From NCBI GenBank assembly GCA_009845905.1, contig VXYS01000009.1, positions 372,001 to 436,000 on the forward strand: DNA of 64,000 bases, in the 5' to 3' direction. The notes beneath the pieces are model-generated. The model was not told the origin of the DNA. It searched no databases and saw only the letters and a list, made by a program, of their open reading frames with translations. The stretch comes from Gammaproteobacteria bacterium (GTDB lineage: Bacteria > Pseudomonadota > Gammaproteobacteria > Steroidobacterales > Foliamicaceae). How positions within the stretch are numbered: the stretch's first letter is position 1; each line of letters starts with the position of its first letter. This document shows, one piece after another, positions 28,703 through 37,369 of this stretch. The position numbers and the translations under genes are program-made.

Positions 28703-28717
28703 GCCCAGAATCTGGGC
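28703..28717. promoter_or_regulatory. 15-base perfect palindrome in the gltA leader
   Basis: GCCCAGA and TCTGGGC flank a single central base. It sits about 13-27 bases downstream of the predicted gltA transcription start, a position typical of an operator. No regulator is identified. Confidence 0.35.
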
Positions 28718-28736
28718 GTTCGCGCCACAAACCGAT

Positions 28737-28742
28737 ATTATA
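28737..28742 (-). promoter_or_regulatory. Predicted -10 box of gltA
   Basis: On the minus strand the sequence reads TATAAT, pointing toward gltA. The predicted start near 28730 leaves a leader of about 140 bases. The -35 region is T-rich (TTTTTCG) but not close to consensus. Confidence 0.45.
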
Positions 28743-28785
28743 GCCCAGCCGCCCGATTGGCGAAAAACCAGCTTGTATGAAGGGT

Positions 28786-28998
28786 TTAAGCGGACTTTCC
28801 TGAACCGTACCGGCGGCGGAACTTCTCGATCTGACCGGCCGATTCCATGATTCTCTGCGAACCGGTAAAGAACGGGTGGCAGGCAGAACATACTTCCACC
28901 CGAATGTCCTCACTCAAGGTCGAGCGAGTGACCAGTTCCCGGCCACAACTGCAAGTGACCTTGATCTCGTTGTACTTTGGATGTATTCCGGACTTCAC
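28786..28998 (-). CDS. rpmE: 50S ribosomal protein L31 (zinc-binding type)
   Basis: A 70-residue ribosomal protein. The true start is the GTG at 28998, giving the family N-terminus [18 protein letters not shown]; the frame upstream of it is not part of L31. The zinc ligands C16, C18, C37 and C40 are intact, so it is the C+ form. [10 protein letters not shown] is the signature block. It is the first gene upstream of gltA on the same strand, with the gltA promoter in between. Confidence 0.93.
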   Translation of the reverse strand: MKSGIHPKYNEIKVTCSCGRELVTRSTLSEDIRVEVCSACHPFFTGSQRIMESAGQIEKFRRRYGSGKSA

Positions 28999-29192
28999 GG
29001 ATTGCGGCCCCGGCCGACGGCACGAGCGGGGTGGAAGCATAACCGAATAGCGGCCCGTCTTCAATCCGGCCGGACCTGCCGGAGGAGCGCGCATCATCGC
29101 GCCATTGCTGCGCTATGGTATGTTTATTTTCCTGCATCGAATTGAATAAGACCGCGAAACGCAAGGCCCGCAGCGCAAGGCGAACTTGAGGA

Positions 29193-29855
29193 ATGAACAG
29201 AGAATCCGAACAAATCCGGCAGGCGCCGATTGAGGTTCCGGCCCATCTGGGCAGCCTCGAGGCGGTCAGGCATGAAGTGCTGGGCTCACTTCTGACGGGC
29301 TGTCCGCCGGCAGGCGTTTCGCAAGCCATATTCGCCCTGGGCTGTTTCTGGGGAGCGGAGCGCAGGTTCTGGCAAACGCAGGGCGTGCACGGCACGGCCG
29401 TGGGATACACCGGCGGACATCAGGCCGATCCGGACTACTATTCCGTTTGCTCCGGGGTTACCGGTCACACCGAAGCCGTGCTGGTGAGCTACGACGTGTC
29501 CTCGGTCAGCTACGAGGCGCTCCTCGCCGTGTTCTGGGAAGCGCATGACCCAACCCAGGGAATGCGCCAGGGCAACGATATCGGCACCCAGTACCGTTCC
29601 GGCATCTATACCCTCGGCGCCGACCAGCAGGGCCTGGCGCTGGCGAGCCGGGAGGCCTACGGAAACGCGCTCCGGGCGTCGGGTTTCGGTCCGATTACCA
29701 CGGAGATTGGCCCCGCGGGCGTGTTCTATCTTGCCGAGGAATACCATCAGCAGTACCTGGCCAAGAATCCCGGGGGCTATTGCGGTCTTGGCGGAACCGG
29801 CGTGGCATGCGAACTCGGATCCGGTTTGCTTGAGAGGGCGGCGTTGGCGGAATGA
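29193..29855 (+). CDS. msrA: Peptide methionine-(S)-S-oxide reductase A
   Basis: A 220-residue repair enzyme reducing S-methionine sulfoxide in proteins. The catalytic motif [13 protein letters not shown] has Cys51, and recycling cysteines occur near the C-terminus ([14 protein letters not shown]). There is an N-terminal extension of about 40 residues before the core, without a signal peptide. It overlaps the following TPR/TonB-C gene by 4 bases (ATGA). Other methionine sulfoxide repair genes lie at 33.7-35.4 kb (msrPQ) and 43.9 kb (msrB). Confidence 0.95.
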   Translation: MNRESEQIRQAPIEVPAHLGSLEAVRHEVLGSLLTGCPPAGVSQAIFALGCFWGAERRFWQTQGVHGTAVGYTGGHQADPDYYSVCSGVTGHTEAVLVSYDVSSVSYEALLAVFWEAHDPTQGMRQGNDIGTQYRSGIYTLGADQQGLALASREAYGNALRASGFGPITTEIGPAGVFYLAEEYHQQYLAKNPGGYCGLGGTGVACELGSGLLERAALAE

Positions 29856-31252
29856 TCATGAAGCCCCTGGCATTGATCTTCATCCTGGTGCTGGGCGTCC
29901 CGTCGGCTTTCGCTTCGGGGGTGGCGCCCGACGCCTCCACGGAAAGGAACCAGGTGTGGCTGGCCGAGCAGCGCCGCATGAATCAGCGCTTCGTGGAATT
30001 ATTCAGGGAGCGGCGTTACGAGGAAGGCGAAGAACTTGCCCAGTCCCTGCTGCTCAGGGCCGAGGAGAACTACGGCTACGATGCCACCGAGTTGCTTGCG
30101 CCGCTCATCAACCTGGCGACGGTGCAGCGTGTGCAGGGGCGCTACAGCGATGCGCTTTTTCACTACGAGCGGCATATCGCGATCGCTGGACGCAGGCTGG
30201 GCTACGACGCACTCGAACTTCTCAACCCGCTGCATGGAATAGCACGGACACACATTCGAATGGGCGATTACGAGGCCGCGATCGAACCGCTTGCCCGCGC
30301 ATTACGGATTACGCATGCCAATTCCGGCATCTACAGTCTGGAGCAGGGCGCGACGCGCGACCTCCTGAGTGACCTGGCGCTGGCCGAAGGCGACCTGGAG
30401 CAGGCAAATCTGCACCAGCGCGTCCAGGTCCGGGCGCACGAGCGGCGCTACGGCCCGGGCGATCTGCGCACGGTGCCGGCTCTCTACAAGCTGGGCGAGT
30501 GGTATGAACGCACGCGCCAGACGGCACTCCAGCGCCGTGCCTATGCGGCGGCCGACCGCATCATCCAGTCGGCGAGCGGCGAGGGCAGCCTGGAGCGGGT
30601 GCAGGCGCTTCGCGGGCAAGCCAGCAGTTTCCTGAGGGAGTCACGGCGCGAAAAGGCCGAAGAGTTCTTCAGGAGAGCCTTGAGCATCGTTCGCGCCCAC
30701 CCGATTCAGGACATTCTGCAGCAGGCCAGGCTGCTGATCGACATCGGAGACACGCACACGATCTTCAATCGCCTGCCCAACGCGCGGGAGACCTACCGGG
30801 AGGCCTGGGAGCTGTTGAGCGCGGATGACGAGGCGCTGGATTTGCGTGCAGAACTCCTGCAAAACCCTGTGATCCCGCTCCGCAGCGCAAGACTTCCCGT
30901 GCAAGTGCCCCGCGAAATGTCCAACTCGTCAAGATACGAATCCCAACCGCGGGCGGGGTCCGTTGTGCTGCAGTTGACGATCGAGCAGGATGGGACCGTT
31001 TCGGGGGCGCAGGTCATGGAATCCGAACCCTCCGGCATGATCGACGATCTCGTGGTTGCCCTGATCAAGGGCGCCAAGTTCCGCCCCCAGATGCGGGACG
31101 GCGAGCCCGTGCGCGCGGAGGAGGTCCTCTACCGGCATCGCTTCCGCTGGTACAAGCGGCGCGACCCGGAACCTGACGAGGGTATGCCCGCGCCGTCGGA
31201 GCCGGTGGATGAGGAACGGCCGCTTGAAGTTCCGGGCGCGGCCGAAACGTAG
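29852..31252 (+). CDS. Periplasmic TPR protein with TonB C-terminal-like domain
   Basis: A 466-residue protein with a Sec signal ([19 protein letters not shown]). It has helical repeats resembling TPRs over residues about 35-330 (for example [20 protein letters not shown]). A TonB-C-like domain follows at about 355-435 ([20 protein letters not shown], then [11 protein letters not shown]) and the tail is Pro/Glu-rich. It lacks the N-terminal membrane anchor of true TonB, so it is unlikely to energise transport itself. It is translationally coupled to msrA. The start could also be the ATG two codons later. Function unknown. Confidence 0.75.
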   Translation: MIMKPLALIFILVLGVPSAFASGVAPDASTERNQVWLAEQRRMNQRFVELFRERRYEEGEELAQSLLLRAEENYGYDATELLAPLINLATVQRVQGRYSDALFHYERHIAIAGRRLGYDALELLNPLHGIARTHIRMGDYEAAIEPLARALRITHANSGIYSLEQGATRDLLSDLALAEGDLEQANLHQRVQVRAHERRYGPGDLRTVPALYKLGEWYERTRQTALQRRAYAAADRIIQSASGEGSLERVQALRGQASSFLRESRREKAEEFFRRALSIVRAHPIQDILQQARLLIDIGDTHTIFNRLPNARETYREAWELLSADDEALDLRAELLQNPVIPLRSARLPVQVPREMSNSSRYESQPRAGSVVLQLTIEQDGTVSGAQVMESEPSGMIDDLVVALIKGAKFRPQMRDGEPVRAEEVLYRHRFRWYKRRDPEPDEGMPAPSEPVDEERPLEVPGAAET

Positions 31253-31270
31253 CCTTTTCGGCGTTTCCTC

Positions 31271-31369
31271 GCCCTTCGTTCGTCCCCCTCCTCTTGGGAG
31301 ACGCCATCCTGGCTCGATTCTCGCTGTCCTGCTCCAACGCTCCCAAGAGAAGGGGGACGAACGAAGGGC
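31271..31369. repeat. Palindromic intergenic repeat, copy A
   Basis: Two 30-base arms (31271-31300 and 31340-31369) are complementary at 29 of 30 positions around a 39-base loop. The loop contains CGCCATCCTGGCTC, similar to the centre of copies B and C. It lies between two convergent genes (TPR/TonB-C and dctP-like). There is no T-tract, so it is not a standard intrinsic terminator. Confidence 0.85.
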
Positions 31370-31410
31370 TTTAGCTGGCGCCGCCCGGGCTGTTCGGCCC
31401 GTCGGCAGCT

Positions 31411-32454
31411 TTAGTTGGCTGCCTTCTGCTGAGCGAAGGCGGCCTTTCCTTCGGCGATAGTATCGAGCACCAGGCGTGATTGTCCGCCCACAGCTCGGGC
31501 GAGTTCCTCCGGCACATGGTCCACCGCGGCCGCCCACTGGTCGCGTTCGGCCCGTTCCGGCCAGCGTGGCGTAATGCCGAAGCTCTGCGCGTTTTCAAGA
31601 TCGCGCTGTGCTTCCTCCCGCGTGCCCCTGCGGGTTTCGGCGATGCTGGGGTAGGCGTGGGCGATGATCTCGCGGTCCGCATCCGCCAGTCCGTCCCACC
31701 AGACTTTGTCCGCCAGGATGAACGACATGCCGAAGCAGTGCGCGGTGAGCGTAACGTGCGACGCCTCGCCCGAAGTTCCGGTTCGCACATACAGGGTCAG
31801 GGAATTTTCGCCTGCCTCGATCAGCCCGGTTTGCAGCGAGGGTACGATTTCTCCAAAGCCCAGCGGTATGACGTCCGCGCCCAGCGCTTCGCCAAACAGT
31901 CGCGAGGCGTCGCTCGCCGAAACGCGGAAACGGCGCCCCCGCATGTCGGCCGGCGACAGCACCGGCGTGACCGAGTAGATGTGGTGGAAACCGATTTCGC
32001 TCCAGGACACCAGGTGCAAGTCCTGTACCGCCAGCAGCGACGAAAACACGTCGGTCAGGAAGTGGTCATAAACAAAATCCGCTTCTTCCTCGGATTCGAA
32101 CAGAAACGGCGCGTACAGCATTGCGGCTTCCGGCACCAGCGTGGAGGTCATCGTCGCCGACAGGTTGCCGATCTGCACCCGGCCGCGCCGCAGCCCGGCC
32201 GCAATCTGCTCCTCGGAAAATTGCCCATGCACCAGCATGCGGACCCTGAACCGTCCCTGAGTGCCTTCCTCCACCTTGCGCTGGAACGTGAACCAGTGCG
32301 TTTCGCCGATCGTGTTCGGAAATGCCGTGCCGGCCGCCGTGATTTCCGTAACTTCGGCCGCTTCGTCCGCTTCCCGCGGCGCGTCGGCGGGCGGCCCGCA
32401 ACCCGCGGCGACAGCCAGCGCCGCGCAGCAAGCAAGAAGCAGGCCCCGCATCAT
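31411..32454 (-). CDS. TRAP-type substrate-binding lipoprotein (DctP family)
   Basis: A 347-residue extracytoplasmic solute-binding protein. The N-terminus ends in the lipobox AAGC. GRRFRVSASDASRLFGEALGA and GFGEIVPSLQTGLIEAGEN match the DctP fold, including the Arg that binds carboxylates. The start overlaps the stop of the preceding MFS gene by 4 bases. TRAP membrane subunits (DctQ/DctM) are absent; the coupled partner is an MFS permease, which is unusual. The ligand is probably an organic acid (inference from the family). Confidence 0.87.
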   Translation of the reverse strand: MMRGLLLACCAALAVAAGCGPPADAPREADEAAEVTEITAAGTAFPNTIGETHWFTFQRKVEEGTQGRFRVRMLVHGQFSEEQIAAGLRRGRVQIGNLSATMTSTLVPEAAMLYAPFLFESEEEADFVYDHFLTDVFSSLLAVQDLHLVSWSEIGFHHIYSVTPVLSPADMRGRRFRVSASDASRLFGEALGADVIPLGFGEIVPSLQTGLIEAGENSLTLYVRTGTSGEASHVTLTAHCFGMSFILADKVWWDGLADADREIIAHAYPSIAETRRGTREEAQRDLENAQSFGITPRWPERAERDQWAAAVDHVPEELARAVGGQSRLVLDTIAEGKAAFAQQKAAN

Positions 32455-33692
32455 GCCCTTTGCCGCCGCATCAGCACGTACACGCACACCACCGCGATTG
32501 CGCATAGCACCATCATTACGGTGAAGCCGGCGGTGAACGATGCGAATTCGTCGGCGGACCAGGCCAGGAAAACCCCGCCGATGGAGCCCGCTAGGGAGTC
32601 GATCAGGAGGAAGATGCCCAGGTAAACGCCGTAGTTGCGCCCGGCGTAGTACTCGGCGATCATCAGTTGAATCATCGTGAACGCACCGGCGTATCCCACG
32701 CCATAAACGATGGCGTAGGCGAGCGGCCAGGTCACGTCGCCGGGGACCGCCAGGAACAGCAGCGCCAGGCCGAGGGCAAGGTTCAGCACGCTGGCCATCA
32801 TGACCTTCAGCTTGTCGAATTTGTCGGCCAGGTAGCCGAACAGCACCTTGCCGACGATGGCGGCGAAAAAGAAACTGCTGTAAATCCCCGTGGTGCTGGT
32901 GTCGTCCAGCAGCATTTCCTGGCGGAAGAAAAGCGCCTGGTTGTTGAGCATGGCCACGATGCAGAACCAGAGCGTGCCGGTGGCAAAAGCCAGCAGGTAG
33001 AAGAGCGGCGAGCGCAGAAGGTTCATCAGCACCTTGTCGAACCGGTCGGGCCTGGGTCTGACCTCCGGTTCGGGATCGGCTACACCGTCCGCGGCCAGTC
33101 CCTTGTCCCTCGGATAATTGCTGACCATAAACAGCGTCGGCAGGACCATCATCGCGCCGCCCAGCACGGCGAGCACCCACACCGCCAGCCGCCAATCGGG
33201 CAGGAAGTAATTGACCAGCCAGGGGAAGGCCGCGCCGCCCAGGCTGGAGGCCATCATCAGAATTCCGAACGCCAGTCCGCGATAGCGCACGAACCAGCGC
33301 GACAGCAGCATCAGGCTGGGGCTTAGTCCGGCCAGCGAGAGCGAGAACGCAAACAGCACGTAGAGCGCCATTAGCTGCCAAAGTTCCGCCACCATCGGGA
33401 ACAGGGCCAGCACAACGGTTATTCCCACGGTGCCGATCAGCATCAGGCGTCGTATGGAGTAACGGTCCAGCAGCCATCCGGCCACCGGATTCAGGAACGC
33501 GACGAGCGCGAAGAACATGTTCGCAGGCCGCGTGACCTGCTCGTTGGTCCAGCCGAATTCGGTCGCCAGGTTAGGGAAGATTCGCGGCATCGTGTTGAGG
33601 AGGATGCCGTTGGAGGCGGCGTAGATCAGAAACAACCCGACGAGCACCCACCAGCCGTAGAAGATCCGGCCGCGCAAAGAAACTTCCTGCAT
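32451..33692 (-). CDS. MFS transporter (monocarboxylate/oxalate-formate-like)
   Basis: A 413-residue permease with about 12 membrane helices. GGGGAGG six bases before the ATG at 33692 decides the start. The N-terminus FYGWWVLVGLFLIYAASNG and the loop DRYSIRRLMLIG are typical of the monocarboxylate porter and oxalate:formate antiporter groups. It starts 2 bases after the msrQ stop and ends overlapping the DctP-like gene, so the three are cotranscribed. It may move a small carboxylate delivered by, or sensed with, the binding protein. Confidence 0.85.
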   Translation of the reverse strand: MQEVSLRGRIFYGWWVLVGLFLIYAASNGILLNTMPRIFPNLATEFGWTNEQVTRPANMFFALVAFLNPVAGWLLDRYSIRRLMLIGTVGITVVLALFPMVAELWQLMALYVLFAFSLSLAGLSPSLMLLSRWFVRYRGLAFGILMMASSLGGAAFPWLVNYFLPDWRLAVWVLAVLGGAMMVLPTLFMVSNYPRDKGLAADGVADPEPEVRPRPDRFDKVLMNLLRSPLFYLLAFATGTLWFCIVAMLNNQALFFRQEMLLDDTSTTGIYSSFFFAAIVGKVLFGYLADKFDKLKVMMASVLNLALGLALLFLAVPGDVTWPLAYAIVYGVGYAGAFTMIQLMIAEYYAGRNYGVYLGIFLLIDSLAGSIGGVFLAWSADEFASFTAGFTVMMVLCAIAVVCVYVLMRRQRA

Positions 33693-33694
33693 TG

Positions 33695-34300
33695 TTATCC
33701 TCCCCGTAACAGCCGGCCCTTCAGGGGCGACCACCAAAAGCGCAAGCCCAGCAAGAGGGCGAGAATGGCGCAATATACCAGCGGCTCGATCGTGTCGGCC
33801 TTGACCTGCCAGTAGAAATGCCAGCAGGCCAGGATAGCGGCCGGGTAAATCAGTCGGTGCAACCGGTTCCAGCGCCGGCCCAGTCGCCGCTGCCAGCCCC
33901 GGGTGGAGGTGATCGCCAGAGGGATCAGCAACAGCACCGCGCCCATGCCCACGGTGATGAAGGTCCGCTTGAGCAGGTCCTCGCCCAGGTGGGCGAAATC
34001 GAGCTGCAGATCAAGGAGGAAATAGGCCAGCGGGTGCAGCGTGCAGTAGAAGAAGGCAAACAGGCCCAGCATCCGGCGGAAGCGGTACAGCCGCGGCTTC
34101 TTCAGCAAACGCGCCGCGGGCGTAACGCACAGCGTCACCAGCAACAGCCGCAGCGCCCATAGGCCGAGTTCGTCCTGAATTTCCTCGGCGGGATTCGCGC
34201 CCAGTCCCGGTTCGACCACTCCGGCTATGCGCAGCACAAGCCAGGTCACGGGCAGCAGGCAGGCGGCGAACAGCAGCGGCTTGTACACCCGCACATTCAT
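33695..34300 (-). CDS. msrQ: Heme-binding membrane subunit of the MsrPQ methionine sulfoxide reductase
   Basis: A 201-residue six-helix cytochrome b-type protein (YedZ family). LGLFAFFYCTLHPLAYFLLD and WNRLHRLIYPAAILACWHFYW carry the heme-ligand histidines. It passes electrons from the respiratory chain to MsrP. It is separated from msrP by 142 bases holding repeat copy B. Confidence 0.93.
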   Translation of the reverse strand: MNVRVYKPLLFAACLLPVTWLVLRIAGVVEPGLGANPAEEIQDELGLWALRLLLVTLCVTPAARLLKKPRLYRFRRMLGLFAFFYCTLHPLAYFLLDLQLDFAHLGEDLLKRTFITVGMGAVLLLIPLAITSTRGWQRRLGRRWNRLHRLIYPAAILACWHFYWQVKADTIEPLVYCAILALLLGLRFWWSPLKGRLLRGG

Positions 34301-34311
34301 CGATCAATCAC

Positions 34312-34417
34312 GCTTTTCCTTGTCCCCTGCCACCGGGGGACGCATAAATCCATCCATGGAGCTCTGTTCCGCCATCCTTGGCTCACAAGCCCCCGGAGGC
34401 AGGGGACAAGGAAAAGC
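34312..34417. repeat. Palindromic intergenic repeat, copy B
   Basis: Arms at 34312-34339 and 34390-34417 match as inverted repeats at 27 of 28 positions. The 50-base loop begins ACGCAT, contains ATCCATGG and ends with a small inner hairpin GCCA-TCCT-TGGC. The loop is about 86 percent identical to copy C, while the arms differ. It lies between msrP and msrQ, inside the presumed operon. Confidence 0.9.
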
Positions 34418-34442
34418 TCGGCATCGAAAAAGCGAGGTTGGG

Positions 34443-35411
34443 TCAGTAATTGCGGCGCAGGTCCAGACCGGAATACAGGTGGGCCACCTGCTCGCCGTAT
34501 CCGTTGAACATCTGCGTCGGGATGCGGCGCGCGAACAGCCCGGAAAAACCGGAGCCGATCTGCCGCTCGGTTGCCTGGCTCCAGCGGGGATGGTCCACTT
34601 CCGGATTGACGTTGGCGTAGAAGCCGTATTCCTGCGGGGCGGCGATGTTCCAACTGGTGGGCGGTCGCCGTTCCTGCAGGCGGATGCTCACGATCGACTT
34701 GATGCCCTTGAAACCGTACTTCCACGGTGCGATCAGCCGCAGCGGGGCGCCGTTCTGGTTGGGCAGCGTGACCCCGTATACGCCCACCGTCAGCAAAGTC
34801 AACGGATTGGTCGCCTCTTCGATCGTCAGGCCCTCCACGTACGGCCAGCGGAGAACGCGACGCCGCTGTCCCGGCATTTCGTCGGGACGTAAAACCGTCT
34901 GGAACGCGACATATTTCGCGCGGGACGTCGGGCGGAAGCGCTTGAGCACTTCGCCCAGCGGCACGCCCACCCACGGGATGATCATCGACCAGGCTTCGAC
35001 GCAACGCATGCGGTAGACCCGCTCTTCAAGTCCGATGCCCGAAAGCAGGCCCTCGACATCGAACTCTCCGGTCACTTCCGCTTCGCCTTCCACCCGAACG
35101 GTCCACGGCTGGGGCTGGAAATCTCCCGAGTTACGGTGCGGGTCGTCCTTGCCGGTCCCGAACTCGTAGTAATTGTTGTAGGTGGTGATGTCCTCGTAGC
35201 TGTTGGGCGGCTCGTCGGTGCTGAAGGGGCCGGACGTTACGCCCGGCAATTCCTTCTGACCGGTGCCGGCCGCGAGATTGGCGGGCGCCGCGCGGGCCGT
35301 GCCCACCAAGCCTGCCGCGGCGAGGCCGGCGATGACGGAACGGCGATTGAGGTAGGTGCTTTCGGAGGTTATTTCCGAGGATGGAATATCGGTCTTATTG
35401 CGTATCAACAT
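34443..35411 (-). CDS. msrP: Protein-methionine-sulfoxide reductase catalytic subunit (molybdopterin)
   Basis: A 322-residue periplasmic enzyme (YedY family) that repairs oxidised methionine in envelope proteins. The Tat signal has Arg23-Arg24 in [14 protein letters not shown]. The molybdenum-ligating Cys is in MRCVEAWSM (C137). [23 protein letters not shown] is the substrate-side block. Length matches the family. It is followed by msrQ. Confidence 0.95.
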   Translation of the reverse strand: MLIRNKTDIPSSEITSESTYLNRRSVIAGLAAAGLVGTARAAPANLAAGTGQKELPGVTSGPFSTDEPPNSYEDITTYNNYYEFGTGKDDPHRNSGDFQPQPWTVRVEGEAEVTGEFDVEGLLSGIGLEERVYRMRCVEAWSMIIPWVGVPLGEVLKRFRPTSRAKYVAFQTVLRPDEMPGQRRRVLRWPYVEGLTIEEATNPLTLLTVGVYGVTLPNQNGAPLRLIAPWKYGFKGIKSIVSIRLQERRPPTSWNIAAPQEYGFYANVNPEVDHPRWSQATERQIGSGFSGLFARRIPTQMFNGYGEQVAHLYSGLDLRRNY

Positions 35412-35448
35412 CCCACAATACTAACGCAGGAAATGGCCTCCTGCGCTT

Positions 35449-35558
35449 GCGCTGCTGCCGGCATCTCCCGTCCGGAAGACGCATGAACCCGTCCATGGGG
35501 CTTTGTTCCGCCATCCCTGGCTCACAAACTCCCGGACGGGAGATGCCGGCAGCAGCGC
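35449..35558. repeat. Palindromic intergenic repeat, copy C
   Basis: Arms at 35449-35478 and 35529-35558 match as inverted repeats at 29 of 30 positions, with a sequence different from copies A, B and D. The 50-base loop (ACGCATGAACCCGTCCATGG and onward) is nearly the same as in copy B. It lies between amtB and msrP; the rest of this 197-base gap shows nothing else. Confidence 0.9.
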
Positions 35559-35608
35559 CCACCCAGCCAACCCCGTTCTCGTGGAGTTTGTAAGCCGGGG
35601 AAAAGGGA

Positions 35609-36892
35609 TTAGCGGCTGTAGCCGCGCTCTTCGTGCTGGGTGAGATCCAGACCCTCGATTTCGTCCTCTTCGCTCACGCGCAGCGGCGTGATGAGTCCGA
35701 CGACCTTGAGGATGACCCAGGTGGCCACCGCGGTCCATGCGAATGTCGCCACCAGGCCTATCGCCTGGACGCCGAGTTGCGAACCCAGATTCATGCCCTC
35801 CGCATAGCCGGCGCCGCCCAGGTTGGCATTGACGAACACGGCGCAGAGCAGCAGTCCCAGGGACCCGCCCACACCGTGGACCGGGAACACGTCCAGCGAA
35901 TCGTCGATCACCAGCACCCGCTTGATGATGCGCGTCGCATAGAAGCACACGACGCCCGCGGCCAGGCCGATGATCATGGCGCCGATCGGGCCGACGAAGC
36001 CGGAGGCCGGCGTGATCGTGCCCAGCCCCGCGACCATGCCGGTCACGACGCCCAGCACGCTGGGCTTGCCGAACTTGATCCACTCCATCGCCATCCAGCC
36101 CATGGCGCCGGCCGATGCGCCGATATGGGTCACGAGCAGGGCCATCGCCGCGGCGCCGTCCGCAGCCAGCGCGCTGCCTCCGTTGAATCCGAACCAGCCG
36201 ACCCAGAGCATGCCGGCACCGGCTACCGTGAGCGGCAGACTATGCGGCGGCATCGGCTTTTGCGGAAAGCCTGTTCGCGAGCCCAGCACCATGGCGGCAA
36301 CCAGCGCTCCGACGCCCGCGGTCAGATGCACGACCGCGCCGCCGGCGAAGTCCAGGAATCCCATGTCGGCCAGCCAGCCGCCACCCCAGACCCAGTGACA
36401 GATCGGGGCATAGACGAGCAGCGACCAGAGTATCGAGAACAGCACCATTGCGGAAAACTGCATGCGCTCGGCGAATCCGCCCACTATCAGGGCGCAGGTG
36501 ATGATCGCAAAGGTGAGCTGGAAAGCGATGAAGATCGTTTCAGGCGCGGTGCCGCTGAGCGAATCAACGGTCACTCCGGCCAGAAACGCGCTGCCGAAGC
36601 CGCCCACCCACTGATTCATGGCGCCGCCGTCGCTGAACGCCAGGCTGTATTGCACGATGACCCAAAGGAACGTGACGATCCCGGCGATCGTGAAGCATTG
36701 CATCAGCACCGACAACACGTTGCGACGGCCCACCAGACCGCCGTAGAACAACGCCAGCCCCGGCAGCGTCATGAACAGGACCAGGGCCGTGGAAGTCAGC
36801 AACCATGCGGTGTCTGCCTTGTCCAGCGTGTCGGCGCTCGCCACGCCCGACACCAGCAACCCGGCCACAGCGATCAATATCGCTCTCTTCAT
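35609..36892 (-). CDS. amtB: Ammonium transporter
   Basis: A 427-residue channel. AGAGGA ahead of the ATG at 36892 sets the start. After a cleavable signal (AVAGLLVSGVASA) the Amt core starts with ADTAWLLTSTALVLFMTLPGLALFYGGL and has about 11 helices. The twin pore histidines are in VVHLTAGVGAL and VFPVHGVGGSLG. It follows glnK by 61 bases, the standard glnK-amtB operon in which GlnK plugs the channel when nitrogen is plentiful. Confidence 0.96.
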   Translation of the reverse strand: MKRAILIAVAGLLVSGVASADTLDKADTAWLLTSTALVLFMTLPGLALFYGGLVGRRNVLSVLMQCFTIAGIVTFLWVIVQYSLAFSDGGAMNQWVGGFGSAFLAGVTVDSLSGTAPETIFIAFQLTFAIITCALIVGGFAERMQFSAMVLFSILWSLLVYAPICHWVWGGGWLADMGFLDFAGGAVVHLTAGVGALVAAMVLGSRTGFPQKPMPPHSLPLTVAGAGMLWVGWFGFNGGSALAADGAAAMALLVTHIGASAGAMGWMAMEWIKFGKPSVLGVVTGMVAGLGTITPASGFVGPIGAMIIGLAAGVVCFYATRIIKRVLVIDDSLDVFPVHGVGGSLGLLLCAVFVNANLGGAGYAEGMNLGSQLGVQAIGLVATFAWTAVATWVILKVVGLITPLRVSEEDEIEGLDLTQHEERGYSR

Positions 36893-36953
36893 AGAAAATT
36901 CCTCTTTTGAAGGGACGCCGGCTACCCGCCGGGGCCCCGATAAGCTACGCCCG

Positions 36954-37292
36954 CTACAGCGCCGAGTCACCGCTCTCCCCGGTGCGGACCCGGAAGGCCT
37001 CCTCAAGATCCATCACGAAGACTTTGCCGTCTCCGACCTTGCCGGTCTTTCCGGAGTCCATGATGGCCTCCACCACCCGCTCGGCCAATTCGTCGGTACA
37101 CGCAACCTCGATCTTGGTCTTGGGGATGAAGTCCACCATGTATTCGGCGCCCCGATACAGCTCCGTATGGCCACGTTGTCGCCCGAAGCCCTGCACCTCG
37201 GAGACGGTCATGCCGTTGATTCCAAGGTCGGACAAGGTGTTGCGTACATGATCCAGCCTGAACGGCTTGATGATGGCCATTACTAGTTTCAT
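36954..37292 (-). CDS. glnK: PII nitrogen regulatory protein
   Basis: A 112-residue PII protein. AAGGAAGG before the ATG at 37292 decides the start. The T-loop GHTELYRGAEYMVDF has the uridylylation Tyr51, and KTGKVGDGKVFV is the B-loop for ATP/2-oxoglutarate. Cotranscription with amtB supports the GlnK name over GlnB. A near-consensus sigma-70 promoter lies just upstream; no sigma-54 promoter (GG-N10-GC) is evident. Confidence 0.95.
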   Translation of the reverse strand: MKLVMAIIKPFRLDHVRNTLSDLGINGMTVSEVQGFGRQRGHTELYRGAEYMVDFIPKTKIEVACTDELAERVVEAIMDSGKTGKVGDGKVFVMDLEEAFRVRTGESGDSAL

Positions 37293-37339
37293 TGAAGCCT
37301 TCCTTGCGGCTTGGCGCGGCAGTGAATTGCCGGGCGCGG

Positions 37340-37369
37340 ATTCTATCAATGCCGGCTCAGCGATGTCAA
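37340..37369 (-). promoter_or_regulatory. Sigma-70 promoter of glnK-amtB
   Basis: On the minus strand TTGACA (37364-37369) and TAGAAT (37340-37345) are separated by 18 bases. It overlaps the last codons of dacB. The predicted transcript starts near 37333, about 40 bases before the glnK ATG. Confidence 0.6.

Noticed and set aside
32455..33477. Extension of the DctP-like frame to 688 residues
   Set aside because: The extra part overlaps the MFS gene in another frame and has no family features, while the lipoprotein signal starts at 32454.
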